Notes: generated by a model not told the origin, from the sequence alone. A stretch of DNA of 64,000 nt from a bacterium (GCA_017405375.1 JAFRAO010000004.1:24472-88471), one strand, 5' to 3'. Shown: positions 36,220 through 44,370, counted from the stretch's first letter. A program made the numbers and translations.

Positions 36220-36266
36220 CCGCAAGGTCGACGGTTCGAATCCATCCTCAGCTATTTTTTTTTTGC
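36220..36266 (+). repeat. 47-bp direct repeat, copy 2 (isolated tRNA-Met 3' half)
   Basis: Perfect copy of 36056-36102, offset by 164 bp, without a 5' tRNA half: the preceding bases do not form a D-arm or acceptor strand. It ends in the same T10 run. Most likely an attR/attL-type remnant of integration at the tRNA gene. Confidence 0.88.
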
Positions 36267-36306
36267 CATAAAATACAACACAATAAATGTATAATTACCG
36301 TAGTTT

Positions 36307-36367
36307 ATAGATAATATATTGTCTATATGTTGACAAAAACAGTAAAATGGGTTAATATATTATCTAT
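36307..36367 (+). promoter_or_regulatory. hipBA promoter with 14-bp inverted-repeat operator
   Basis: Positions 36307-36320 and 36354-36367 are perfect inverted copies of ATAGATAATATATT. Between and within them lie TTGACA (36330-36335) and TAATAT (36353-36358), 17 bases apart, so the right operator arm covers the -10 box and the hipB start codon. Predicted transcription begins at about 36365, the ATG itself. HipB proteins are known to repress their own operon by binding such sites. Confidence 0.7.
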
Positions 36368-36644
36368 GAATAGTAATTTCTTAAATCAAAAAACACCAAA
36401 TGAAATTGCAAGAAATCTTGCAGAAAAAATTAAGCAGCAGCGAAAAAAGCTGAAAATTTCGCAAGATTGTCTTGCACAAAAATCGGGGGTTAGTTTGGGA
36501 AGTATAAAAAGGTTTGAAACCAAATACGAAATTTCCTTGCAATCTCTTATTAAGATTGCTATTGCATTGAATTTGGATAGTGATTTTGAAAAACTTTTTT
36601 CAACAAAAACTTACATATCCATAGATGAGGTTATAAATGGATAA
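36366..36644 (+). CDS. hipB: HipB-like helix-turn-helix antitoxin/repressor
   Basis: 92 residues. An Xre-type HTH at about residues 18-60: LAEKIKQQRKKLKISQDCLA, QKSGVSLGSIKRFE. It pairs with the downstream HipA kinase, which starts eight bases before its stop. An in-frame ATG at 36327 would lengthen it by 13 residues, but that ATG lies upstream of the -10 box, so ATG 36366 at the predicted transcription start is preferred; no Shine-Dalgarno exists. As in known HipBA systems, HipB should bind the operator and neutralise HipA. Confidence 0.82.
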   Translation: MNSNFLNQKTPNEIARNLAEKIKQQRKKLKISQDCLAQKSGVSLGSIKRFETKYEISLQSLIKIAIALNLDSDFEKLFSTKTYISIDEVING

Positions 36645-37743
36645 TTACAAATATCTAAAAGTTTATTATAATGATAAATTAGTCGGAACTTTAGCTAAAA
36701 CTTCGGACAGGCTTGTCGCTTTTGAATATGATAGTGAATGGTTGGTTAATGGTTTTAGTATTTCACCATTCTCACTCCCGCTTCAAAAAAAGGTCTTTCT
36801 TCCAAAATTTGAGCCATTTGATGGTTTATTTGGTGTGTTTAATGATAGTTTGCCTGATGGTTGGGGGCGATTACTGGTTGACAGGTTATTTTTAAAAAAT
36901 AAAATTAATCCAAGTGAAATAGATAGTTTAAATCGACTTGCAGTTGTTCAAGGTATCGGAATGGGTGCTTTAACTTATAAGCCTGAGCATAAATTTGAAT
37001 CTCCTGAACAAGAATCTGATTATGACAAATTAGCGCAAGAGTGCTCAAAAATTTTAGAATCCCAAGATTCAAGTAATTTGGATGAACTTTTTAGGTTAGG
37101 CGGTTCATCAGGTGGCGCAAGACCAAAAATTCTTACCAAAGTAAATGGAGAAGATTGGATAATCAAATTTCCATCCTCACAGGATTCAAAAAATATTGGC
37201 GAACAAGAATACAAATATTCGCTATACGCTAAAGATTGCGGAATAAAAATGACTGAAACAAGGTTATTTGAGTCAAAAATATGTTCAGGATACTTTGGAA
37301 TCAAACGATTCGATAGGGAAAACGGCAAAAAAGTTCATATGGTATCAGTTAGCGGGTTATTAGAGACAAGCCATAGATTGCCGAATCTCGATTACAATAT
37401 TTTGATGAAACTAACATTGGAATTAACTAAAAATTATCAGGATATTGAGCAGTTATACAGGGTAATGTGCTTCAATGTTTTTGCACACAATAGAGATGAC
37501 CATTCAAAGAATTTTTCTTATCTTTTTGATGGAAACAAAAAAGAATGGCACTTGTCGCCTGCTTATGATTTAACATACAGCTCGTCTTTTAATGGTGAAC
37601 ATGCAACGACAATAAATGGTGAAGGCAAAAATCCTACATTAGATGATATTTTTGCAGTAGCAAAAAATATCGGAATCAAAGAAAAACAGGCAAAAGATAT
37701 TGCGCTTGATATTAAAGAAAAATGTTCGTCATTTTTTGATTAA
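36637..37743 (+). CDS. hipA: HipA-like serine/threonine kinase toxin
   Basis: 368 residues. HipA kinases phosphorylate targets such as glutamyl-tRNA synthetase and cause dormancy. The N-terminal subdomain has DGLFGVFNDSLPDGWGRLL. The Gly-rich phosphate loop is GGSSGGARPKIL. WIIKFPS carries the ATP-binding Lys. Catalytic NVFAHNRDDHSKNFSYLF has the conserved Asp and Asn, and LSPAYDLTYS the metal-binding Asp. All active-site elements look intact, so it is probably functional. Toxin and antitoxin genes overlap by eight bases. Flanked by 35-36 bp direct repeats, next to a duplicated tRNA end. Confidence 0.9.
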   Translation: MDNYKYLKVYYNDKLVGTLAKTSDRLVAFEYDSEWLVNGFSISPFSLPLQKKVFLPKFEPFDGLFGVFNDSLPDGWGRLLVDRLFLKNKINPSEIDSLNRLAVVQGIGMGALTYKPEHKFESPEQESDYDKLAQECSKILESQDSSNLDELFRLGGSSGGARPKILTKVNGEDWIIKFPSSQDSKNIGEQEYKYSLYAKDCGIKMTETRLFESKICSGYFGIKRFDRENGKKVHMVSVSGLLETSHRLPNLDYNILMKLTLELTKNYQDIEQLYRVMCFNVFAHNRDDHSKNFSYLFDGNKKEWHLSPAYDLTYSSSFNGEHATTINGEGKNPTLDDIFAVAKNIGIKEKQAKDIALDIKEKCSSFFD

Positions 37744-37771
37744 AATTTGTCTAAATTGATGTCTATAAAAA

Positions 37772-37807
37772 CTTCATTCGCTTTAGCTCATTTGCTCTAT
37801 TGTGAGC
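37772..37807 (+). repeat. 36-bp direct repeat, copy B
   Basis: Starts CTTCATTCGCTT and ends TTGTGAGC, matching copy A at 36131-36165. It overlaps the last four codons of the xre gene on the minus strand, so copy A may be a remnant of the same gene end. Confidence 0.85.
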
Positions 37808-38147
37808 ATTTATTTCGGGAATTAAGTTCAAGAGCACTTGAAACAATATTATAAATGAGTCCGATTTGCACTTTATTGGCAGTTGATAATAATTTATTTA
37901 TCTTTTCAATCTTGTCGATATCTGTTTCAACTGGAGTTGATATGAAGAACTGGAATATATCAACTCCTAAAACCTCGGCAATACGGATTAACTTTGTCAT
38001 ACTTACAAGGTTCTTGCCAGTTTCATAATGTGCAAGTGTTGATGGTTCACATTGCACTTTTTCAGATAACTGTAATTGACTTAGCCCTGCTAACTCTCTA
38101 AAATGTCTAATTCTTGCGCCTATACTAATTGAAACATCTGTTTTCAT
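37797..38147 (-). CDS. Xre-family transcriptional repressor
   Basis: 116 residues from ATG 38145-38147. HTH at ~10-62: IGARIRHFRELAGLSQLQLS, then EPSTLAHYETGKNLVSMTKL. The rest is a short helical tail. The in-frame ATG five codons earlier (38160) overlaps the TAGAAT -10 box of its own promoter, so it is unlikely to be used. There is no Shine-Dalgarno and the leader would be only a few bases. It is divergent from the exported nuclease-like gene and shares an operator region with it, the usual layout of a repressor controlling itself and its neighbour. Confidence 0.82.
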   Translation of the reverse strand: MKTDVSISIGARIRHFRELAGLSQLQLSEKVQCEPSTLAHYETGKNLVSMTKLIRIAEVLGVDIFQFFISTPVETDIDKIEKINKLLSTANKVQIGLIYNIVSSALELNSRNKCSQ

Positions 38148-38160
38148 AGTCTTATTATCC

Positions 38161-38226
38161 ATTCTATTGTGAAATAAATCACTAGCAAATAGTACCTATT
38201 GACTGGCACTATTTATCTGATACAAT
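38161..38226. promoter_or_regulatory. Divergent promoters and shared operator, xre / nuclease-like gene
   Basis: Plus: TTGACT (38199-38204), 16 bases, TACAAT (38221-38226), six bases, ATG 38233. Minus: TTGCTA (38188-38183), 16 bases, TAGAAT (38166-38161). Inverted repeat AAATAGTACC (38187-38196) / GGCACTATTT (38205-38214), nine of ten positions matching, lies over both -35 regions. A repressor bound there would block both promoters. Confidence 0.65.
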
Positions 38227-38232
38227 CAGACT

Positions 38233-38733
38233 ATGAAAAATGTTCTAATAATAGCAATGCTTCTTATAACTACACTTAAGGTTAACGCTTATCCTTTCGA
38301 CGTTAAGTATTACAACCATTGGAAAGCTGTATATCACGCTCATAGTGAGAGCTCTTATCAGCATGCTTACTGTTCTGTGAATAATGGTATAGAAGAATAT
38401 GAGTTGCATGATAAAACAAGAGTGGATTGTTTAACCGATAATTATGCTATTGAATTTGACTTCGCTAATAAATGGGCGGAAAGTATAGGTCAGAGTTTGC
38501 ATTACGGACTTATGACTGGGAAGAAGCCAAAAGTCGTGTTGATTTTGGATAGCAAATATTATGACAAACAAATGGTATATGTTGAAAGAGTTAAAAAAAT
38601 CGGTCAGATGTACAGCATAGATGTTGAATACATTTCTGATAAAATATTGAACATTGATAAAGATGGTCATTGTCATTATGCTGATTGCAAGTGCAACAGA
38701 AAAAAACATAAGTTCTTAATGTTTTCTTGGTGA
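38233..38733 (+). CDS. Small exported protein resembling PD-(D/E)XK nucleases
   Basis: 166 residues. Signal peptide ~1-19 (hydrophobic core LIIAMLLITTL, then KVNA). The mature part has YQHAYCSVNNGIEEYEL, TRVDCLTDNYAIEFDFANKW, AESIGQSLHYGLMTGKKPKV and a hydrophobic strand VVLIL. The D-x8-E-x-D spacing and Q-S-L-x-Y helix resemble a family of short proteins I recall from mobile DNA of proteobacteria that look like PD-(D/E)XK enzymes; this is from memory. The C-terminal 25 residues are Cys/His/Lys-rich (DKDGHCHYADCKCNRKKHK). No Shine-Dalgarno; probably leaderless. It is controlled by the divergent Xre gene. Confidence 0.65.
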   Translation: MKNVLIIAMLLITTLKVNAYPFDVKYYNHWKAVYHAHSESSYQHAYCSVNNGIEEYELHDKTRVDCLTDNYAIEFDFANKWAESIGQSLHYGLMTGKKPKVVLILDSKYYDKQMVYVERVKKIGQMYSIDVEYISDKILNIDKDGHCHYADCKCNRKKHKFLMFSW

Positions 38734-38819
38734 TATCAAATAAAAAAAGTATTACTTTATGTTATAATAGTTCAAAATCATACAGTTTTTGTAATTCAAT
38801 TTAAAATAGGAGTTTATAT

Positions 38820-39869
38820 ATGCGCAAAATATTTATTTTAATTATATTTTTAATTTTTCTTATTGGTGTGTCGGATACAGCAAATGCAGATACAATAAAT
38901 AATAATTTAGACAAAAATATTATCATAAAAAACAAGCTATTCTCAATAGAATTACCTATGGAGTTTAAAGGAATACTTGAAATAAAAAAAGAAAAAGACA
39001 GAATTTCTATATATCACAAAGAATCTAAAAAAACAGGTTTTGGCGGTTTTACCTTTGGAATCAAAGCATATAAAAATCCGTCTGACCATGCTATGCTTCC
39101 GGGTAGCAAAAAACTTGGTGAATTGACTGATAAGAATGGCGCTTTGTATGATATTGTTTTAAAGTACCCGACAGATGTTCAATATGATTATTTAAAAAAC
39201 TCTGAACCGCCAAAAGAATTTAAAAAGCTCTATGATTTAGGGTCAGATATATCTATTCAAGGCGTAAAAGGTTCAATATATTATAAAAATCAAGGAATGA
39301 AAGGACAGGATTTATACAAAGAGATACTGGAAAAATACCAAATCGCAATTAATGAAAAATGGGATTCAGCTAAACTTGAAGAAGAAAATATGAGTTATAT
39401 GTATAATATTATTCCAAGCGACAAAATAGGATACGCATATTATGATATTAATGCAGACGGCATTGAAGAGCTTGTAATTGGCGAAATCGCACAAGATAAT
39501 TTGAAAGGCGTAATATATGATATTTATACTATGGTTGATAGAAAGCCCGCTCATGTAATCAGTGGCGGAAGCAGAAACAGATACTATGCTTGCGATTATT
39601 CATTTGTTTGTAATGAATATTCTTCAGGTGCAAACGAAAGCGGAATAAGAGTTTATAATTTAGTTGAAAATTCAATAGAACTATTCCCGCAAGTAAGTTT
39701 TAAATATGACGGATATGAAAATTCTAAAAATCCTTATTTTATTTCTTATTCTGACGATAAATGGGAAAATTATTCTGAAGAAGAATTTAATAAAAGGAAA
39801 AAAGTTTTTGAAAGATATGAAAGATTTGATTATATTCCTCTAAACAGCTTAAAAACAAATGGTCAATAG
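38820..39869 (+). CDS. Exported hypothetical protein with a Ca-binding-like loop
   Basis: 349 residues. Signal peptide ~1-23 (FILIIFLIFLIGVSDTANA). Mature N-terminal ~110 residues form a beta domain (FSIELPMEFKGILEIKKEKD) of the sort seen in small secreted proteins of Firmicutes. The C-terminal part has YYDINADGIEELVIGE, the D-x-N-x-D-G-x-x-E-L loop common to EF-hand-like and FG-GAP-type secreted proteins. No membrane anchor or lipobox. TAGGAG lies about seven bases before the ATG. Function unknown; it may belong to the same accessory region. Confidence 0.7.
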   Translation: MRKIFILIIFLIFLIGVSDTANADTINNNLDKNIIIKNKLFSIELPMEFKGILEIKKEKDRISIYHKESKKTGFGGFTFGIKAYKNPSDHAMLPGSKKLGELTDKNGALYDIVLKYPTDVQYDYLKNSEPPKEFKKLYDLGSDISIQGVKGSIYYKNQGMKGQDLYKEILEKYQIAINEKWDSAKLEEENMSYMYNIIPSDKIGYAYYDINADGIEELVIGEIAQDNLKGVIYDIYTMVDRKPAHVISGGSRNRYYACDYSFVCNEYSSGANESGIRVYNLVENSIELFPQVSFKYDGYENSKNPYFISYSDDKWENYSEEEFNKRKKVFERYERFDYIPLNSLKTNGQ

Positions 39870-40000
39870 GTTCTGGATATATAAAAAACCGTTACAGTTA
39901 TTCGTAATCCATTCCTTAATTTATAACCTGATTGAGATAAATGTTTTACATGAAATGATTACAAAAACATTTTTCGTAATCTATAAAATGTTTAAAAAAA

Positions 40001-40984
40001 TTAAGCATCAAAAATAGAGCCAAAATTAAAAAATCCATTTTCTTTAGAATAACCAATTTTTATATTTAAATCCGGCATAGAATTCCAACCTTTTTCAGCA
40101 ACTTTATCAAGAAGGCCTTTTACATAATTAAAAGCAGCATCCTTAAAATCAAGCCCTACAGAACCGGCATTATTAATTCCATCAATCAATAATTTTTTTA
40201 CACTTTGTCCGTCAGTAGTGTAATACTCGCCATCATTGAGTGTTAATTCTGACAAATCAAGTCCTGTGTACTCTTTAAGCGCTGAATATGCACGATATTT
40301 TGTTAAAGCATCACTATCTACATCTTGATTATTTAATCCGTAATGCAAAAGATTTATTGAATTATTGCTGTTCTCTAATGCTTTTAAAAGAATAGCTTGC
40401 ATATTCAAATCATCCATTCCATCAATAATTACACTCTTTGAATAAGGATTAATTGAAATTAACAAAGAATTATTACCAATATCAATTGCGTTATTTTCAA
40501 GCAGACGTGCCATATTATTACTTATAGAGTCATGTTTAGCCTTGATTTCTGCCGCATCAAACTCATCGGACGAAATATACTCAGGATTGCTTATACGTGG
40601 ATCTTTTAAATTGAATTGATAACCTCTAACTGTACCGTACAAAACCATACTTAAATCATTCTTATACATTGCCCACTTTTCTGGTTCTTCCCACTGCTTT
40701 GTATAACCAATTCTTTCAGAACCAAAGTATTTTTGGCACAAATATTTATCAACATCATCGGCATTTGAAAATTTTGCTCTCATTCCCTCTGCCCACGAAG
40801 CAAGTTTTTTATCAAGTTCGTGAACACTTTGATTAAAGTTTGAATAAGGATTATCCATTTCACCAACTGATGTAAGCTCATCAGATTCATACTTATCAAC
40901 CATTTTCTGATACCAATCCGTTGGTTTATCAGTTACACTGCGTCCTTGTATATTATAGTAATTATAATACCCGATTTCTGCCAT
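40001..40984 (-). CDS. Hypothetical protein (possibly DUF4885-like)
   Basis: 327 residues, no signal peptide or membrane helix. N-terminus Tyr-rich (GYYNYYNIQGRS), middle helical with SLLISINPYSKSVIIDGMDD, then NSINLLHYGLNNQ. The combination of an N-terminal 'NPYSxFN' stretch and the 'INPYSKSVIIDG' strand reminds me of DUF4885 proteins from Bacillus; that is a weak recollection. Its 131-base gap to the convergent exported gene has only weak inverted repeats. Function unknown. Confidence 0.65.
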   Translation of the reverse strand: MAEIGYYNYYNIQGRSVTDKPTDWYQKMVDKYESDELTSVGEMDNPYSNFNQSVHELDKKLASWAEGMRAKFSNADDVDKYLCQKYFGSERIGYTKQWEEPEKWAMYKNDLSMVLYGTVRGYQFNLKDPRISNPEYISSDEFDAAEIKAKHDSISNNMARLLENNAIDIGNNSLLISINPYSKSVIIDGMDDLNMQAILLKALENSNNSINLLHYGLNNQDVDSDALTKYRAYSALKEYTGLDLSELTLNDGEYYTTDGQSVKKLLIDGINNAGSVGLDFKDAAFNYVKGLLDKVAEKGWNSMPDLNIKIGYSKENGFFNFGSIFDA

Positions 40985-41030
40985 ATTTTACCCCGCATTT
41001 AAGGTAGTATAAATTCATTGTATCACAATT

Positions 41031-42014
41031 TTATACTTTAGCTAATTTTTTATCTTCTATAGATTTTATCCAATCTTGATGATTCAAATACCAATCTATT
41101 GTTAATTTTATACCTTCTTCAAAAGTAACAGATGGTTCCCAGCCAAGTTCAGATGTTATTTTGTCGTTTGCAATAGCGTAGCGTCTGTCGTGTCCTAATC
41201 TGTCTTGTACGTATTCAATAGAAGATTCATCTTTGCCCATTGCATCTAATATTAAATGTGTTATTTCCATATTAGTTTTTTCGTTATGTCCGCCAATATT
41301 ATAAACTTCACCAATTTTACCTTTATGTAAAACTACATCAATTGCTTCGCAGTGGTCATATACGTATAACCAATCACGAACATTTAATCCATCACCATAT
41401 ACAGGAACTTTTTGTCCTTTTAATAATCTTGAAATAAAGAATGGTATTAATTTTTCAGGATATTGATAAGGACCGTAGTTATTAGAACAACGTGTATTTA
41501 ATACAGGTAGTCCGTAAGTTTCATGATATGCTCTAACCAGTAAATCAGCACTTGCTTTTGATGCTGAATATGGTGAATTCGGTTGTATAGGCGTTGTTTC
41601 ATAGAAATAACCGGTTTTTCCTAATGTACCATATACTTCATCAGTACCAACCTGCAAATATCTTTCAATGCCTAATTCTTTACATGCCTGTAATAGATTC
41701 AATGTGCCTTGAACATTCGTTTCAACAAATATTTCTGGATGTTTAATCGAATTATCAACGTGGGATTCTGCTGCAAAGTTTACTACATAATCCATATCTT
41801 TTATAATATCTCTTACAAGTTCTCTGTTACAAATGTTACCGTGAACAAACTTGTAATTTGGATTATCTTTTATATCATCTAAATTTTCCAAATTTCCGCA
41901 ATAAGTAAGTGCATCTAAGTTAACAACTTGATAATCAGGATGTTTTTTTAGAATATGTCTTACAAAACAACTTCCAATAAAACCTGCACCGCCTGTAACT
42001 AACATTTTTTTCAT
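41031..42014 (-). CDS. rfbB: dTDP-glucose 4,6-dehydratase
   Basis: 327 residues of extended short-chain dehydrogenase type. NAD-binding VTGGAGFIGSCFV at residue ~6, TDEVYG with the catalytic Thr-Asp-Glu, and YSASKASADLLV with Tyr-x3-Lys. Second step of dTDP-L-rhamnose synthesis. Its ATG overlaps the TAA of rfbC by one base. The thymidylyltransferase (rfbA) and reductase (rfbD) are not in the window. Confidence 0.95.
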   Translation of the reverse strand: MKKMLVTGGAGFIGSCFVRHILKKHPDYQVVNLDALTYCGNLENLDDIKDNPNYKFVHGNICNRELVRDIIKDMDYVVNFAAESHVDNSIKHPEIFVETNVQGTLNLLQACKELGIERYLQVGTDEVYGTLGKTGYFYETTPIQPNSPYSASKASADLLVRAYHETYGLPVLNTRCSNNYGPYQYPEKLIPFFISRLLKGQKVPVYGDGLNVRDWLYVYDHCEAIDVVLHKGKIGEVYNIGGHNEKTNMEITHLILDAMGKDESSIEYVQDRLGHDRRYAIANDKITSELGWEPSVTFEEGIKLTIDWYLNHQDWIKSIEDKKLAKV

Positions 42015-42571
42015 TATAATAGTTCCTCTTTATTTATGTCTTTTAATCTTGGTTGAATTTTATCTTTTTCTGATAAAACAGGTTCAAAATCAATTTCCCA
42101 ATCGATGTTTATATCTTCGTCAGACCATAATACACCTCTGTCTGCTTGCGGGGCGTATTCACCGCCTGTTTTGTAGATTAATTCAACATTATCGGTCAAA
42201 GCAACAAAACCATGTGCAAAACCGTTTGGAATAAATAACATATTACGATTTTCTTCAGAAAGTTCAACCTTAACGTATTGTCCAAATGTTTTTGACTCTT
42301 TTCTTAAATCTACCGCTACATCATAGATTTTGCCTCTTACGCAACGAACTAACTTTGCTTGTCCGTAAGGTTTTGCCTGATAATGCAAGCCTCTTAACAC
42401 GCCTTTTGAAGATTTAGAATGATTATCTTGCACAAATTCTTCTGTTATACCATTTGCAAAAAAATCCGATTTTTTGTATGTTTCCATAAAAAATCCTCGA
42501 TTATCACCAAAAACTTTTGGTTTTACCAAAATAAGACCGTCTATTTTTTGTTTTTCAAATTCAAATGGCAT
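42014..42571 (-). CDS. rfbC: dTDP-4-dehydrorhamnose 3,5-epimerase
   Basis: 185 residues from ATG 42569-42571, chosen because AGGAAG lies about eight bases upstream; an in-frame start seven codons earlier covers that site. Cupin-fold signatures: DNRGFFMETYKKSDF, QDNHSKSSKGVLRGLHYQ with the catalytic His, and FIPNGFAHGFVAL. Third step in dTDP-rhamnose synthesis, consistent with surface polysaccharide. Translationally coupled with rfbB. Confidence 0.95.
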   Translation of the reverse strand: MPFEFEKQKIDGLILVKPKVFGDNRGFFMETYKKSDFFANGITEEFVQDNHSKSSKGVLRGLHYQAKPYGQAKLVRCVRGKIYDVAVDLRKESKTFGQYVKVELSEENRNMLFIPNGFAHGFVALTDNVELIYKTGGEYAPQADRGVLWSDEDINIDWEIDFEPVLSEKDKIQPRLKDINKEELL

Positions 42572-42606
42572 AATTACACTTCCTTTGCTCACTTATATGA
42601 TAGCAT

Positions 42607-42642
42607 AAAAAAAGAACTACCCTTTTAAGATAGTTCTTTTTT
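42607..42642 (-). terminator. Intrinsic terminator between udp and rfbC
   Basis: AAAGAACTA at 42611-42619 within an A-run pairs with TAGTTCTTT at 42631-42639 within a T-run, 12 bp in all, loop of 11. On the minus strand it follows the stop of udp and precedes rfbC. Confidence 0.72.
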
Positions 42643-42653
42643 GTTATAATTTT

Positions 42654-43427
42654 TTACTTTTTAGAAGTTCTGTCTTGTTCAATCATTATTTTTAATGCTT
42701 CAACGGCAACTTTAACAGAAGATGAAGTATCCTCGCTCATTTTTTGGTCTAATCCCGCAGCTTCTCTTTCTTGATTCCAAATTACATGGAAACAAGAACC
42801 GCAACGGCATTTTAGGGCATCTGCAACTACAAATAGTGCCGCAGATTCCATTTCGGAAGCCTTAACGCCTAATCTTTTCCATGCTTCCCATTTTTGTAAC
42901 AATTCATATGATACAGGCATTTTTGCAGGACTATGCTGACCGTAGAAAGAATCTTTACATTGAACAACTCCTGTATGAGTTGTTTTACCCATAGCCAATG
43001 ATGCCTGACGCAGTGCAAGTGTAATATCAAGATTAGGAACAGCAGGATACTCAATAGGAGCATACTCCATTGATGTATGTTCAAATCTTATAGCACCTGT
43101 TGCAACAACAATATCACCTGATTGAACTTCTAAATCTATTCCACCGCAAGTACCTGTTCTGATAAACGTATCTGCACCGATATTGTGTAACTCTTCCATC
43201 GCAATAGATGCAGAAGGTCCGCCGATACCTGTTGAACATACACTTACTTTTTCGCCTAATAATGTCCCTGTATAAACGTTATATTCTCTGTTTTGTGCAA
43301 CGTGATATGGATTATCAAAATATTGGGCTATTGATTCGCATCTGCCGGGGTCGCCGGGTAAAATAACGTAACGACCTACATCACCTTCTTTACAGTGAAT
43401 GTGAAATTGTTTTTCTAATTCTTGCAT
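42654..43427 (-). CDS. udp: Uridine phosphorylase
   Basis: 257 residues. Splits uridine (and related nucleosides) with phosphate. PNP/UDP family motifs: [17 protein letters not shown] (phosphate site), [25 protein letters not shown], and [17 protein letters not shown] with the substrate-binding Glu-Met-Glu. [10 protein letters not shown] is typical for uridine phosphorylase rather than purine enzymes. AGGAG lies upstream of the ATG. Complements a uridine-kinase-like gene at the left edge. Confidence 0.92.
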   Translation of the reverse strand: MQELEKQFHIHCKEGDVGRYVILPGDPGRCESIAQYFDNPYHVAQNREYNVYTGTLLGEKVSVCSTGIGGPSASIAMEELHNIGADTFIRTGTCGGIDLEVQSGDIVVATGAIRFEHTSMEYAPIEYPAVPNLDITLALRQASLAMGKTTHTGVVQCKDSFYGQHSPAKMPVSYELLQKWEAWKRLGVKASEMESAALFVVADALKCRCGSCFHVIWNQEREAAGLDQKMSEDTSSSVKVAVEALKIMIEQDRTSKK

Positions 43428-43475
43428 GTTTAAACTCCTATTCTATAACCTGAATGCAAAACTTTAAGTGTATTA

Positions 43476-43503
43476 ATTATAGCATAAAAGTTTCTTTTGC
43501 AAA
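43476..43503 (-). promoter_or_regulatory. Putative sigma-70 promoter for udp
   Basis: Read on the minus strand: TTTGCA (43503-43498), 16 bases, TATAAT (43481-43476). Predicted start near 43469, about 40 nt before the ATG. A 9-bp inverted repeat (TATAACCTG and its complement) surrounds the region. Confidence 0.5.
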
Positions 43504-43554
43504 TTGTTTTTTGCTATTACAGGTTATATAGGTTAAATAGTTTAACTGTATAAA

Positions 43555-44370
43555 TCAGAAAGCATTATCTATATCCCAATTAATATCGTGTTTTATAATT
43601 TTTGCAGGAATTCCCGCTAAAACTACATTTTCTTCTTCAAATTTTCCTGTTACAACTGCATTATAGCCAATTATTGAATTTGAAGGAACTTTTGCATCTT
43701 TTAATATACTTGCTCGACGACCAACCCAAACATGATTACCTATTTCAATTTTATACGGTTTTTGATTTAAAAGTTCGCCGGTTGAATTTTTGAAAATCTT
43801 GTGCCCGTCATTACTTTGCATGATTATTTCTGCGGCAAACATACATTCTTTACCAATAATTATTGAAGTATTACTTTGAAATAAAAATATTGATAATCCA
43901 CCGCAAGCACAATTTTCACCAATTTTAAGATGACAATTTTCATTACCTGCATTCGTGCAGCCACAAACAACGTATATCCAATTATATAAAGAATTTGATT
44001 TGTCAAATTCAACTACATGTTTGTTCCCTGATACCTCTATATTCCCTGAAATAGAAGATATATAATCTATTCTTACCTTATTTTCTTTTCCGCTAACATC
44101 TATATTAAAATTTTTTCCGTTTTTTATTATACTTTCATCTAATTCTATTATATTGTCGGAACCTGAAACTCTAATGCCTATATTTAGATTCCTTACTTGT
44201 TTCTCATTTAATGACTTTATTCCGTTTGAAGTTTTAATGAGTATTTTATTATTTGTTCCCTCTATTGCTTTTGGTTTGACTCCAAATTTTATTTTTATTC
44301 CAAGAAAAACTATAATTTTATATTTTTTATATCCTATAAATTGTTCCCCAATATAAAATAAATTATTCAT
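43555..44370 (-). CDS. Hexapeptide-repeat acyltransferase (sugar O-acetyltransferase-like)
   Basis: 271 residues. The last ~130 are a left-handed beta-helix: LKIGENCACGGLSI, SIIIGKECMFAAEIIMQSND, HVWVGRRASILKDAKV, IGYNAVVTGKF and the end motif NVVLAGIPAKIIK. These enzymes acetylate sugars of surface polysaccharides. The N-terminal half holds irregular beta repeats (GSDNIIELDESIIKNG). The first 30 residues (YKKYKIIVFLGIKIKF) resemble short leader segments found on glycosyltransferase-associated proteins. Lies near rfbBC, so a polysaccharide role is plausible. Confidence 0.82.
   Translation of the reverse strand: MNNLFYIGEQFIGYKKYKIIVFLGIKIKFGVKPKAIEGTNNKILIKTSNGIKSLNEKQVRNLNIGIRVSGSDNIIELDESIIKNGKNFNIDVSGKENKVRIDYISSISGNIEVSGNKHVVEFDKSNSLYNWIYVVCGCTNAGNENCHLKIGENCACGGLSIFLFQSNTSIIIGKECMFAAEIIMQSNDGHKIFKNSTGELLNQKPYKIEIGNHVWVGRRASILKDAKVPSNSIIGYNAVVTGKFEEENVVLAGIPAKIIKHDINWDIDNAF

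Noticed and set aside
36103..36254. A possible second complete tRNA ending at 36254
   Set aside because: The 3' half is a perfect copy, but the preceding ~100 bases form no acceptor 5' strand or D-arm; it is an orphan fragment.
36043..36294. An 83-codon open frame across the tRNA repeat region
   Set aside because: It overlaps tRNA-Met and both repeats, has no ribosome site, and its sequence is that of translated tRNA and T-runs.
39870..40000. Possible terminator between the exported gene and the 40001 gene
   Set aside because: Only short stems (ACATTT/AAATGT) without a clear T-run are present; too weak to call.
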